From assembly GCF_036173105.1 (NCBI RefSeq), contig NZ_CP108053.1, forward strand, positions 2,914,001 to 2,978,000: 64,000 nt of DNA, in the 5' to 3' direction. Both the position numbers and the translations under genes were made by a program. Of the stretch, positions 1-8,294 are shown piece after piece. Origin of the DNA: Streptomyces sp. NBC_00287. Lineage in GTDB: Bacteria; Actinomycetota; Actinomycetes; Streptomycetales; Streptomycetaceae. The first letter of the stretch is position 1; the number at the start of each line of letters is the position of its first letter. Under the pieces are notes generated by a model that searched no databases, was not told where the DNA came from, and was given only the letters and a program-made list of their open reading frames with translations.

Positions 1-2
1 AC

Positions 3-233
3 AACCGGCCCACCGACGAGGACGACGGCCTGGTCGCCTTCGAGAACGTGCCGCTCGCCGATGTCGACATCAACATCACGGGACAGGTGCCGGGCGAGAT
101 CACCTCGGACATCGTGTGCCGCAGGGGCACCACGGTGGTCGGCGACAGCCGCCCCGGCGGCGACCCGGAGACCCTTGAGATGGACGACCTGCCGGCCGGC
201 ATCTACACCTGCACGCTGAACATCGACCCGTGA
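3..233 (+). CDS. C-terminal part of an unknown protein, cut by the left edge
   Basis: The frame is open from the first bases of the window and ends with TGA at 231-233, so only the last 76 residues are visible. They are rich in Asp, Thr and Gly and have two cysteines, with short alternating hydrophobic stretches that suggest a small beta-sandwich. The closing residues (DDLPAGIYTC then TLNIDP) resemble the last strands of a secreted Ig-like or prealbumin-like domain, but I recognise no named family. An internal ATG at 48 is unlikely to be the start because coding character continues upstream of it. A strong hairpin follows the stop. Confidence 0.7.
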   Translation, partial: NRPTDEDDGLVAFENVPLADVDINITGQVPGEITSDIVCRRGTTVVGDSRPGGDPETLEMDDLPAGIYTCTLNIDP

Positions 234-270
234 TGCAGCCGTAGAGGAGAGCGATCCCGCTCCCGCCCGA

Positions 271-314
271 CGACCCCGCCCTGCGCAGCAGATGCCGCAG
301 GGCGGGGTCGTTTT
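271..314 (+). terminator. Rho-independent-type terminator
   Basis: A perfect 15-bp GC-rich stem (271-285 pairs with 296-310) with a 10-nt loop is followed directly by TTTT at 311-314. It lies 38 nt after the stop of the truncated first gene. Confidence 0.88.
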
Positions 315-351
315 CGTGGATCAGGGAACTGTGATTACCCGAACGCGCTAT

Positions 352-379
352 CTGACGCTGCATCAGTTCTGGCTATAGT
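352..379 (+). promoter_or_regulatory. Candidate promoter of the metallo-hydrolase gene
   Basis: CTGACG at 352-357 and TATAGT at 374-379 are separated by 16 nt, close to the streptomycete housekeeping consensus. A start near 386 would leave a leader of about 25 nt with GGAGG at 402-406 before the ATG at 411. This is a motif match only. Confidence 0.45.
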
Positions 380-410
380 GGGCCGAGGTCGCGGGCAGAC
401 GGAGGGCCGG

Positions 411-1436
411 ATGGCAAGAACGTTCGATCACGGCGGGGGCGTACGGTCGATCCAGGTGCCGATCCCGGACAACCCCCTCGGGCACACGCTGGTGTACGTC
501 GTCGACACCGACCGGGGCCCGGTGCTGATCGACACCGGCTGGGACGACCCGGCCTCCTGGGACACCCTCGCCGAGGGGCTGACGGCCTGCGGTACCGGGG
601 TCGCCGAGATCCACGGTGTGGTCGTCACCCACCATCACCCCGACCACCACGGCCTGTCCGGCAAGGTGTGCGAGGCCTCCGGTGCCTGGATCGCGATGCA
701 CGAGGCGGACACGGCGATCGTGCGCCGTACGCGATCGGCCGAACCCGAGCGCTGGTTCACGTACATGGCGGCGAAGCTCACCGCGGCCGGCGCCCCCGAG
801 GAACATGTGGCGCCCCTGCGCGGCGCCCGTCGCCGTACCCTGCCCGGCCTCTCCCCCGCCCTCCCGGACCGCGAGATCGTCCCGGGCGAGCTCCTCGACC
901 TCCCCGGCCGCCGCCTGCGCGCGATCTGGACCCCGGGCCACACACCCGGCCATGTCTGCCTGCACCTGGAGGAAGAGCACCCGGCCCAACTCCCCGGCCA
1001 CGGGCGCCTGTTCTCCGGCGACCACGTACTCCCGGAGATCACCCCGCACATCGGCCTGTACGAGGACCCCGACGACACCACCGTCACCGACCCGCTCGGC
1101 GACTACCTCGACTCCCTGGAGCGCGTCGCCCGCCTCGCCCCCGCCGAGATCCTCCCGGCCCACCAGCACGCGTTCACCGACGCGGCGGGACGCGTACGAG
1201 CCCTCCTCGCCCACCACGAAACCCGCCTCACCGACCTCCTCGCCCTCCTCTCCGTCCCCCTCACCGCCTGGCAGCTCGCCGAGCGCATGGAGTGGAACCG
1301 CCCCTGGGACCAAATCCCTTACGGGTCAAGGAACATCGCGGTGTCGGAGGCCGAGTCGCACCTGCGCCGACTCGTGAAGCTGGGGAGGGCGGAGGCGGTG
1401 ACGGGAAGCGATCCGGTGACGTACACGGCCGTATGA
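411..1436 (+). CDS. Metallo-beta-lactamase-fold hydrolase with C-terminal winged-helix-like tail
   Basis: A 341-residue MBL-fold hydrolase. The metal-binding motif THHHPDHHG (HxHxDH) is near residues 74-81. Further ligands are the His of GHTPGHV near 180, the Asp of FSGDH near 203 and the His of LPAHQHAF near 250. About 80 residues after the fold look like the winged-helix tail seen in the glyoxalase II/LACTB2-like branch. The substrate is probably a thioester or other ester, but it cannot be assigned from sequence. I chose ATG 411 over GTG 378 because GGAGG at 402-406 is well placed for it. The next gene begins 17 nt downstream in the same direction. Confidence 0.88.
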   Translation: MARTFDHGGGVRSIQVPIPDNPLGHTLVYVVDTDRGPVLIDTGWDDPASWDTLAEGLTACGTGVAEIHGVVVTHHHPDHHGLSGKVCEASGAWIAMHEADTAIVRRTRSAEPERWFTYMAAKLTAAGAPEEHVAPLRGARRRTLPGLSPALPDREIVPGELLDLPGRRLRAIWTPGHTPGHVCLHLEEEHPAQLPGHGRLFSGDHVLPEITPHIGLYEDPDDTTVTDPLGDYLDSLERVARLAPAEILPAHQHAFTDAAGRVRALLAHHETRLTDLLALLSVPLTAWQLAERMEWNRPWDQIPYGSRNIAVSEAESHLRRLVKLGRAEAVTGSDPVTYTAV

Positions 1437-1453
1437 GGGTTTAGTACGGGATC

Positions 1454-1888
1454 ATGGAAACCCTGCACGCCGAGCGCGCCTGCGAGCGTCTGCTCATCGA
1501 CTTCGTCCACCGCCTCGACCTCGGCGAACCGGCCTCCGTGGCCGAGCTGTTCACGGAGGACGGCATCTGGGAGTGGCCTGCGGGCGACCGCCGTATCAAG
1601 GGCCGTAAGGCGCTCCGGGAGTACTTCGGCGCCCGCCCCGCCGACCGCCTCTCGCGCCGCCTGATGTCCAACATCCTGGTCACGGTGACGTCCCCCGACA
1701 CGGCGACGGCGACCTCGTACTTCACGACGTACCGAGTCGACGGCTTCGCGGGCGGCCTGGTCCCGGCGGGCCCGCCGGTCCAGGTCGGCCACTACATGGA
1801 CAGCTTCCGCAGATCGCCGGACGGCGGCTGGCTGCTCTCCGCCCGCGTCCTCCACCTGGCCTTCGCCGGACCGACCCCGCGCGCCTAG
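1454..1888 (+). CDS. SnoaL-like / NTF2-fold protein
   Basis: A 144-residue protein with the cone-shaped NTF2-like layout: an N-terminal helix pair (ERLLIDFVHRLDLGE), then the VAELFTEDGIWEW segment and a curved sheet ending in GWLLSARVLHLAF. This is the SnoaL_4 pattern of small polyketide-cyclase-like or dehydratase-like proteins with a hydrophobic pocket. Most such proteins have no proven reaction, and no biosynthetic context here points to one. The ATG has a weak CGGGA upstream. It probably forms an operon with the hydrolase before it. Its last 4 nt overlap the tail of the convergent kinase-like gene. Confidence 0.75.
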   Translation: METLHAERACERLLIDFVHRLDLGEPASVAELFTEDGIWEWPAGDRRIKGRKALREYFGARPADRLSRRLMSNILVTVTSPDTATATSYFTTYRVDGFAGGLVPAGPPVQVGHYMDSFRRSPDGGWLLSARVLHLAFAGPTPRA

Positions 1889-2529
1889 ACCATGAACGAC
1901 CGCACCAACTCCTCTGCCTCACCGAGGACTTCGACCTCCCGAGCGGTCATGGTCGGGTTGGCGGCACGTCGGCGCCGGGCCTCGATCAGCCCGGCCTCGG
2001 TGAGGTCGGAGGGGTCGGCGAGGAGGGCGGCGAGTGTTGCGCGGACGGGTACGGCGAGTTGGGCGTCCGTCATGGCGACCTGCGCGAGGATCAGCGCCGA
2101 CATGCCCCAGTCCAGGCCCGGTTCGCCTTCCTCGGCGTTCGTCCAGTCGATGACGTGGGGGCCGTGCGGCGTGAGCATCACGTTGTCCGGATGAAGGTCC
2201 AGGTGGATCACCCGCCCAGGGAGCGCGTGCAGTTGCCGCAGCAGCCGGGCCAGGACCTCCCCCGCCTCCTGCGGACCGATCCGCCCCGCGCCGAAGGCCT
2301 CCAGCATCGTCGGCCCGTTCAGCCGCTCCATGACCAGCTCGCTGCGCGTGCAGTCGGCGACCCGGACTCGCGGCACCGGGTAGCCGTGTGCGTGCAGCCG
2401 CTCCATCAGCGCCGCCTCGGCGACCCCGTCGCCGTACTCTTCCCGGTCCCGGCGCAGCACCCACCCGTCGCCGAGCTCGTACACATCGGACGCCCGCCCC
2501 GAGCCGATCAGCTTCCCCGTGATCCCCAT
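1885..2529 (-). CDS. Aminoglycoside phosphotransferase-family kinase
   Basis: A 214-residue APH/choline-kinase-fold protein. It has a short nucleotide-binding lobe (IGSGRASDVYEL and WVLRRDRE), the catalytic loop HLDLHPDNVML near residues 118-128, and the metal-binding VIDWTNA near 135. It is shorter than classical resistance APHs (about 260-300 aa), because the C-terminal lobe is reduced. The substrate could be a small alcohol or an antibiotic and cannot be read from sequence. It is convergent with the SnoaL-like gene. The start region faces the cobalamin-riboswitch leader, so the intergenic stretch 2530-2811 serves both directions. Confidence 0.85.
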   Translation of the reverse strand: MGITGKLIGSGRASDVYELGDGWVLRRDREEYGDGVAEAALMERLHAHGYPVPRVRVADCTRSELVMERLNGPTMLEAFGAGRIGPQEAGEVLARLLRQLHALPGRVIHLDLHPDNVMLTPHGPHVIDWTNAEEGEPGLDWGMSALILAQVAMTDAQLAVPVRATLAALLADPSDLTEAGLIEARRRRAANPTMTAREVEVLGEAEELVRSFMV

Positions 2530-2584
2530 GGGCGGAACCTACCCCCGTCCCCCCGGCCGCTTCCCTACGGGCCGGTAGAGTGGC

Positions 2585-2800
2585 CGCGTCGTCATCACAC
2601 CCGTACGGGGGGAAGCCGGTGCAAATCCGGCGCTGACCCGCAACCGTGAGCAGCCGAAAGGCCGCGAGCCGGACTGCCCCGCGCGGTACGTGAACGGCTC
2701 ACGTGCGTCGGCAGCCCGCCGTCGTACGGCACCGTCGAGGTCTGCGGAGCCGAGCCGCCCGGGGTCGTCCCGTGCTGCCCGGCTCCCATCAGGGAGAGGC
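2585..2800 (+). promoter_or_regulatory. Cobalamin (adenosylcobalamin-class) riboswitch with SD-sequestering hairpin
   Basis: The conserved core is plain: a B12-box segment (AAGCCGGTGCAAATCCGG) and GCTGACCCGCAACCGTGA within about 2609-2648, then GAGCCGGACTGCC near 2666-2678. Downstream, CTCCC at 2783-2787 can pair with GGGAG at 2792-2796 around an ATCA loop, covering the GGGAGAGG ribosome-binding site of the gene at 2812. Cobalamin riboswitches normally repress when the ligand is bound. Here control at translation initiation is the simplest reading. It heads the five-gene uptake operon through 8294. Confidence 0.9.
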
Positions 2801-2811
2801 ACCCGCCGATC

Positions 2812-4035
2812 ATGAACGTCCGCCGCAGCGCCGCGGTCCTGGCCGCCACCGCAGTGATCGGCACGGCCACGCCCGTCATGGCCGCGTCCCCGTCCCCGTC
2901 GCCGTCCGTGGCGATCCCCTCCGGGCTGTACGGCAGCACGGACCCGACGTACGACGGCGTCTGGCGCCAGTCCCTCGCGCTGATCGCCCAGTTCCGGGTG
3001 GACGTGCGGCCCGCCGGGAAGGCCGTTGACTGGCTGCTCGGTCAGCAGTGCGGGAACGGGGCGTTCGCGGCCTTCCGGGCCGAGCCCGCCAAGGCCTGTG
3101 ACGCCAAGGTCATGGTCGACACCAACAGCACGGCCGCCGCGGCCCAGGCGCTGTCCCTGGCCGGTGACGGTGACCACATGGACGTCGCCCTGAAGGCCGT
3201 GAACTGGCTGAAGTCCGAACAGAACAAGGACGGCGGCTGGGGTTACACCCCCGGCGGCCCCAGCGACGCCAACTCCACCTCCGTCGTCATCGGCGCCCTC
3301 AACACCGTCGGGCAGGACCCCGACACCGTGGTGAACGGCGGCAAGTCGCCCTACGACGCGCTGCGCGAGCTGGCCCTGCCGTGCGCCGACGGCGGTGCCT
3401 TCGCCTACCAGCCGGACAAGAAGGGCAAGCTGACCGCCAACGCGGACGCGACGGCGGCGGCCGTGGTCGGTATGAAGGGCATGAGCATGGCCTCGGCGAA
3501 GGCCGCCGCCGACACGGACCTGTCCTGCGCCGACGCCACCCACCCCGCCCCGGACCAGGCCGCCGCCAACGGCGCGTCCTACCTGGCCTCGGCCATGAAG
3601 AAGGACGGCTATCTCAAGTCCGCGCTCGCCGGCGCCGAGGACCAGCCCGACTACGGCAACACCGCCGACGCGGTCGTCGCGCTGGCCCTGACTGGCGGAC
3701 CGAAGGCGGCGCAGCAGCCGCTGACGTGGCTGGAGCAGAACTCCGCGGACTGGGCGAAGCAGAACGGCCCCGCGGCCTACGCCCAGCTGATCCTCGCCGC
3801 CTCCGTGGCGGGCGCCGACCCGCGCGACTTCGGCGGCACGGACCTGGTGAAGCAGCTCAACGCGACGGGCCCGGAGCCGAAGGCCACCGCGACGGCCGAG
3901 GAGAAGAAGGACGAGGAGAAGAAGGACGAGGACGACGGTGGCGTCAGCGTCTGGTGGATCATCGGTGTCGGCCTGGTCGCGGGCATCGGCGTCGGCTTCC
4001 TGATCAGCAGCCGCAACAAGGGGCAGCAGCTGTGA
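2812..4035 (+). CDS. Exported alpha/alpha-barrel protein (prenyltransferase/squalene-cyclase-like repeats), C-terminally anchored
   Basis: A 407-residue surface protein. It has a signal peptide (about 1-26), a Pro/Ser spacer, a helical repeat domain (about 30-345), an acidic Lys/Glu/Asp linker (about 350-372) and a C-terminal membrane helix (VWWIIGVGLVAGIGVGFL). The repeats carry QxxDGGWGY-type motifs (SEQNKDGGWGY) and TNSTAAAAQAL, typical of terpenoid-cyclase and prenyltransferase barrels and of intrinsic factor/transcobalamin. The cyclase catalytic Asp-rich motifs are not evident. With a cobalamin riboswitch in front and an ECF transporter behind, I infer a cell-surface corrinoid-capturing protein. 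The ATG is 12 nt after the SD. The stop overlaps the next start as GTGA. Confidence 0.82.
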   Translation: MNVRRSAAVLAATAVIGTATPVMAASPSPSPSVAIPSGLYGSTDPTYDGVWRQSLALIAQFRVDVRPAGKAVDWLLGQQCGNGAFAAFRAEPAKACDAKVMVDTNSTAAAAQALSLAGDGDHMDVALKAVNWLKSEQNKDGGWGYTPGGPSDANSTSVVIGALNTVGQDPDTVVNGGKSPYDALRELALPCADGGAFAYQPDKKGKLTANADATAAAVVGMKGMSMASAKAAADTDLSCADATHPAPDQAAANGASYLASAMKKDGYLKSALAGAEDQPDYGNTADAVVALALTGGPKAAQQPLTWLEQNSADWAKQNGPAAYAQLILAASVAGADPRDFGGTDLVKQLNATGPEPKATATAEEKKDEEKKDEDDGGVSVWWIIGVGLVAGIGVGFLISSRNKGQQL

Positions 4036-4649
4036 TCCGCCGCGCCGGCGCGCTGTTGCTGGCCGCACTCGCCCTGTGTGCGGCCACGCCCTCGGCGCAG
4101 GCTGCCAGTTACCGCTACTGGTCCTTCTGGGACCGCGAGGGCTCGTCCTGGATGTACGCCACCCAGGGCCCGTCCATGGCGGTCCCCTCCGACGGCGACG
4201 TCCAGGGCTTCCGCTTCACCCTGAGCGAGGACTCGTCGGACGCGGCGACTCCACGCAGCACCGGGACCTTCGGCACGATCTGCGCGAGAACGCCCGCGCA
4301 GGACGGCAAGAAGAGAGTGGCCCTGGTAATCGACTTCGGCACGAAGTCGGAGTCCCCGTCAGGAGAAACCCCGCCGAAGCTCCGCACGGCCTGCGCCCAC
4401 GTGGCGGAGGACGCGACAACGGCAGAGGCCCTGGCCTCGGTTGCCAAACCCCTCCGCTACGACTCGAACGCCCTGCTCTGCGCGATCGCGGGCTACCCGA
4501 GCGCGGGCTGCGGAGAACAGGTCGCGAAGACCACCCCGAAGAACACAGAGAAGAACGACAACCCGTCCGTGGGCCTGTGGGCAGGTGTGGCGGGCGTAGC
4601 AACCTTGGGAGCGGCGGCAATCTGGCAGGCACGCCGACGGCGGGCGTGA
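4032..4649 (+). CDS. SCO2322-family exported, membrane-anchored protein
   Basis: A 205-residue protein starting at a GTG that overlaps the previous stop. It has a signal peptide (RRAGALLLAALALCAATPSAQA), a soluble domain of about 140 residues with paired cysteines (TICARTP, RTACAH, ALLCAIAGY, AGCGEQ) and a C-terminal membrane helix followed by RRRR. The arrangement matches the streptomycete family named after SCO2322, which has no assigned biochemical role. Its fixed place between the barrel protein and EcfT suggests an extracytoplasmic partner of the transporter. The stop overlaps the next ATG (GTGATG). Confidence 0.8.
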   Translation: MIRRAGALLLAALALCAATPSAQAASYRYWSFWDREGSSWMYATQGPSMAVPSDGDVQGFRFTLSEDSSDAATPRSTGTFGTICARTPAQDGKKRVALVIDFGTKSESPSGETPPKLRTACAHVAEDATTAEALASVAKPLRYDSNALLCAIAGYPSAGCGEQVAKTTPKNTEKNDNPSVGLWAGVAGVATLGAAAIWQARRRRA

Positions 4650-5761
4650 TGGCCAGGACGCGGGCGCCGGGCGGGCATCCCACCCAGCCCCAACCCCGCG
4701 CACCCCTGCACCCGGGGGCCTGGTGGCTCTGGGCCCTGGCCCTCGGTACCGCAGCGACCCGCACCACCAACCCCCTCCTCCTGACCCTCCTCATAGCGAC
4801 ATCCGCCTACGTAGTAGCGACCTGCCGCCAGAACACCCCCTGGTCCCGCTCCTACAACGCCTTCCTCAAACTCGCCCTGGCCGTAATCCTCATCCGCCTG
4901 GCCTTCGCCATCCTCCTCGGCTCCCCCATCCCCGGCACCCACACCCTCGTCACCCTCCCCGAAGTCCCCCTCCCCGACTGGGCCCAAGGCATCCGCATAG
5001 GCGGCCGAGTACACGCGGAGGGACTCGTCTTCGCCCTCTACGACGCGCTGCGACTCGCCACCCTCCTCATCTGCGTAGGCGCGGCGAACGCCCTCGCCAA
5101 CCCCACCCGCCTCCTCAAATGCCTCCCGGGCGCCCTGTACGAAATGGGCGTAGCGGTAGTCGTCGGCCTCACCTTCGCCCCGAACCTCATCGCGGACGTC
5201 CAGCGCCTACGAGCCGCCCGCCGCCTGCGGGGCCGCCCGGACAACGGCATCCGAGGCCTGCTCCAGGTAGGCCTCCCCGTCCTGGAAGGCGCCCTGGAAC
5301 GCTCGGTCGCGCTCGCCGCCGCCATGGACGCGAGAGGCTACGGCCGTACCGCCGATGTCCCCCCAGCCGTGCGCCGTACCACCACCGCCCTCACCCTCGG
5401 CGGTCTCCTCGGAGTCTGCGCGGGCACCTACGGCGTACTGACGGCGGAAGGCGGCACGTACGGCCTCCCCGTCCTCCTCACCGGCCTCACCGCGGCCCTC
5501 ATCGGCCTACGCCTGGGCGGCCGCCGAGCCACCCGCACCCGCTACCGCCCGGACCCCTGGGACGCCCGGGCCTGGCTGGTAACGGCCTCCGGCACAACAG
5601 TCGCCGCGCTCATGTTCGTAGCCGCGACCAAGGACCCCACAGCCCTGGAACCAGGCGTAATCCCCCTCACCGCCCCCACCCTCCCCCTCTGGCCCGCGGC
5701 AGCGATCCTCCTCGGCCTGCTCCCAGCCGCCCTCGCCCCCACCCCGAAGGAGCCGTCGTGA
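4649..5761 (+). CDS. ECF transporter transmembrane coupling protein (EcfT/CbiQ family)
   Basis: A 370-residue integral membrane protein that couples ATP hydrolysis to the substrate-binding S component. It has about six to eight hydrophobic segments. A long cytoplasmic helix region carries the signatures RRLRGR (near residue 194) and AAMDARGYGR (near 224), the Ala-Arg-Gly coupling motifs that seat in the ATPase grooves. It is longer than minimal EcfT (about 260 aa) because of extra N- and C-terminal hydrophobic regions. The start ATG overlaps the upstream stop, and its own TGA overlaps the GTG of the ATPase gene, so translation is probably coupled across the operon. Confidence 0.9.
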   Translation: MARTRAPGGHPTQPQPRAPLHPGAWWLWALALGTAATRTTNPLLLTLLIATSAYVVATCRQNTPWSRSYNAFLKLALAVILIRLAFAILLGSPIPGTHTLVTLPEVPLPDWAQGIRIGGRVHAEGLVFALYDALRLATLLICVGAANALANPTRLLKCLPGALYEMGVAVVVGLTFAPNLIADVQRLRAARRLRGRPDNGIRGLLQVGLPVLEGALERSVALAAAMDARGYGRTADVPPAVRRTTTALTLGGLLGVCAGTYGVLTAEGGTYGLPVLLTGLTAALIGLRLGGRRATRTRYRPDPWDARAWLVTASGTTVAALMFVAATKDPTALEPGVIPLTAPTLPLWPAAAILLGLLPAALAPTPKEPS

Positions 5762-7467
5762 TCCGCTTCGAAAACGTCTCCGTGACGTACGACGGCCAGA
5801 CCGAACCCACCGTCCAGAACGTCGACTTCGAGGTCCCGGAAGGCGAACTGGTCCTCCTGGTAGGCCCGTCCGGCGTAGGCAAATCGACAATCCTCGGCGC
5901 CGTAAGCGGATTGGTCCCCCACTTCACGGGCGGCACCCTCCGCGGCAGAGTCACGGTGGCCGGTCGAGACACCCGCACCCACAAACCCCGCGAACTGGCC
6001 GACATCGTGGGCACGGTGGGCCAGGACCCCTTGTCCCACTTCGTAACGGACACGGTCGAGGACGAACTCGCCTACGGCATGGAGTCCTTGGGCCTGGCCC
6101 CGGACGTCATGCGCCGCAGGGTGGAGGAAACCCTCGACCTCCTGGGCCTCACCGACCTCCGCAACCGCCCGATAGCAACCCTCTCCGGCGGCCAGCAACA
6201 GCGCGTAGCGATCGGCTCGGTCCTCACTCCCCACCCCCAGGTCCTGATCCTCGACGAACCCACCTCAGCCCTGGACCCCGCAGCAGCGGAAGAAGTCCTG
6301 GCAGTCCTCCAACGCCTGGTCCACGACCTGGGCACGACAGTCCTGCTGGCCGAACACCGGCTGGAACGGGTCATCCAGTACGCCGACCAGGTAGCCCTGC
6401 TGCCATCACCGGGCGCGGCCCCGGTCCTCGGCACCCCGGCAGACGTAATGGCGATCTCTCCAGTAACCCCACCGGTAGTGGACCTGGGCCGCCTGGCGGG
6501 CTGGACCCCCCTGCCCCTGACGGTGAGGGACGCGCGACGACGTGCAACGGAACTCCGCGACCGACTCGCGCAGCCTGCGGGCAGTCGTGCCGCTGGGGCG
6601 GCACGGGTGGGCGCAGGCGGCACCCCGCAAGCGCGGGCAAGCGACCCCACCCCGACCGAGCCCCGACGCCGGTGGTTCCGACGCTCCCCCATCCCCCAGC
6701 CCACCTCCCACTCCCCCCACCTCGCCGAAGTACAAGCACTAGCAATCACCCGCGAACATGTCCAAGCCCTACGCAAGATCGACCTCACCATCACCCCCGG
6801 CGAAACCATCGCCCTAATGGGCCGAAACGGCGCCGGAAAATCCACCCTGCTCAACGCACTGGTCGGCCTACTCGAACCCACCAAGGGCACAGTCCAGGTA
6901 GGCGGCATAACCCCCCACCGCACCCCACCCCCCACCCTTGTCCGCCAAGTAGGCCTCGTACCCCAAGAACCCCTGGACCTGCTCTACGCAGACACAGTCG
7001 CCGCCGAATGCGCCGCAGCCGACACGGACGCCGGCGCAGCCCCCGGCACCTGTCGCACCCTCGTCACCGACCTACTCCCCGGCGTAACAGACGACACCCA
7101 CCCCCGAGACCTCTCGGAAGGCCAGCGCCTCGCACTCGCACTGGCCGTCGTCCTGACCGCCCGCCCACCCCTACTCCTCCTCGACGAACCGACCCGAGGC
7201 CTGGACTACGCGGCAAAGGCCCGCCTGATCAAGCTCCTGCGCACACTCGCGGCAGAGGGCCACGCCATAGTCCTGGCCACCCACGACGTAGAACTGGCCG
7301 CAGAACTGGCGAACCGAGTGCTCCTGCTCGCAGAGGGAGAGGTAATCGCAGACGGCCCCACAGCAGACGTCGTGGTGTCGTCCCCCTCCTTCGCCCCCCA
7401 GGTCACCAAGATCCTCGCCCCCCAGCACTGGCTGACGGTCGCCCAGGTCAAGCAGGCCCTCGCATGA
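5758..7467 (+). CDS. Fused double ECF ATPase (EcfA-EcfA')
   Basis: A 569-residue protein with two ABC ATPase domains. Domain 1 has Walker A GPSGVGKST (36-44), signature LSGGQQQRV (near 142), Walker B VLILDEPTSALD and H-loop AEHR. A proline- and arginine-rich linker of about 50 residues follows. Domain 2 has Walker A GRNGAGKST (near 355-363), the variant signature LSEGQRLAL (near 452), Walker B LLLLDEPTRGLD and ATHD. Many ECF systems encode the two ATPases separately; the fusion is seen in several actinobacteria. It should power EcfT and the S component encoded on either side. The GTG start overlaps the EcfT stop, and the stop overlaps the next ATG. Confidence 0.92.
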   Translation: MIRFENVSVTYDGQTEPTVQNVDFEVPEGELVLLVGPSGVGKSTILGAVSGLVPHFTGGTLRGRVTVAGRDTRTHKPRELADIVGTVGQDPLSHFVTDTVEDELAYGMESLGLAPDVMRRRVEETLDLLGLTDLRNRPIATLSGGQQQRVAIGSVLTPHPQVLILDEPTSALDPAAAEEVLAVLQRLVHDLGTTVLLAEHRLERVIQYADQVALLPSPGAAPVLGTPADVMAISPVTPPVVDLGRLAGWTPLPLTVRDARRRATELRDRLAQPAGSRAAGAARVGAGGTPQARASDPTPTEPRRRWFRRSPIPQPTSHSPHLAEVQALAITREHVQALRKIDLTITPGETIALMGRNGAGKSTLLNALVGLLEPTKGTVQVGGITPHRTPPPTLVRQVGLVPQEPLDLLYADTVAAECAAADTDAGAAPGTCRTLVTDLLPGVTDDTHPRDLSEGQRLALALAVVLTARPPLLLLDEPTRGLDYAAKARLIKLLRTLAAEGHAIVLATHDVELAAELANRVLLLAEGEVIADGPTADVVVSSPSFAPQVTKILAPQHWLTVAQVKQALA

Positions 7468-8294
7468 CCCCGCAGCCAACCCCCCAGTCCCGCCCCATCC
7501 GCCTGGGACCCCGCTCGATAGCCGCCCTGACCCTCGTCAGCGCGGTAGGCCTGGGCGCGATCGGCTGGCCCCTCTTCGCCCCACCCGAATCCCAGGCGAG
7601 CGCGCACGCCCAGGACGCCCCGTGGCTCTTCGCAGCTCTGCTGATCCTCTTGGTCGCGGTCGTAGCGGCGACGATCTCGGAGTCCGGCCTGGGCCCGAAG
7701 GCGGTGGCAATGCTGGGCGTACTCGCGGCGACGGGCGCAGCCCTACGTCCCCTCGGCGCAGGTACGGCCGGCATCGAGCCGATGTTCTTCCTGATGTTGC
7801 TCAGCGGCCGCGTCCTCGGCCCGGGCTTCGGCTTCGTGCTCGGCTCGCTGAGCATGTTCGCGTCGGCCCTGCTCACGGGCGGAGTCGGACCATGGATGCC
7901 GTTCCAGATGCTGGCGATGGGCTGGTTCACGATGGGCGCGGGCCTGCTCCCGGGCCAGGACAGGCTCCGGGGCCGCGCGGAACTCCTGCTGATCGCCGCG
8001 TACGGCTTCATAGCCGCCTTCGCCTACGGCGCGATGACGAACCTCGCGGGCTGGCCCTTCCTGAAGGAACAGGCCTCGAACATCGCCTACGACCCGGACG
8101 CGGGCGTCCCCACCAACCTGGCCCGTTTCGTCGTCTACTGCCTGGCCACCTCCCTCGGCTGGGACCTGGGCCGAGCCCTGGTGACGGTCGTGCTGACCCT
8201 GACCCTCGGCCCGGCGATCCTCAAGGCGCTCCGCCGAGCCACGAGGAGGGCCGCTTTCGAGGCGCCGGTCACATTCGACAAACCCACTGCGTAA
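7464..8294 (+). CDS. ECF transporter S component (substrate-binding membrane subunit)
   Basis: A 276-residue membrane protein with about six helices after a basic N-terminus, matching the ECF S-component fold. Diagnostic stretches are GRVLGPGFGFVLGSLSMFASALLTGGVGPWMPFQML and MGWFTMGAGLLP; this glycine-rich pattern is shared with corrinoid/vitamin-type S components such as CbrT-like proteins (longest run shown in pieces only to locate the region near residues 113-150). The riboswitch upstream argues for cobalamin or a cobalamin precursor, though S-component substrates cannot be read reliably from sequence. It is the last gene of the operon. No T-rich terminator is obvious after the stop. Confidence 0.85.
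   Translation: MTPQPTPQSRPIRLGPRSIAALTLVSAVGLGAIGWPLFAPPESQASAHAQDAPWLFAALLILLVAVVAATISESGLGPKAVAMLGVLAATGAALRPLGAGTAGIEPMFFLMLLSGRVLGPGFGFVLGSLSMFASALLTGGVGPWMPFQMLAMGWFTMGAGLLPGQDRLRGRAELLLIAAYGFIAAFAYGAMTNLAGWPFLKEQASNIAYDPDAGVPTNLARFVVYCLATSLGWDLGRALVTVVLTLTLGPAILKALRRATRRAAFEAPVTFDKPTA

Noticed and set aside
2539..4068. 509-codon minus-strand open frame over the barrel-protein gene
   Set aside because: It is antisense to a gene with signal peptide, repeats and anchor, and its sequence is Gly/Arg/Val-rich with no domain; it is an effect of high GC.
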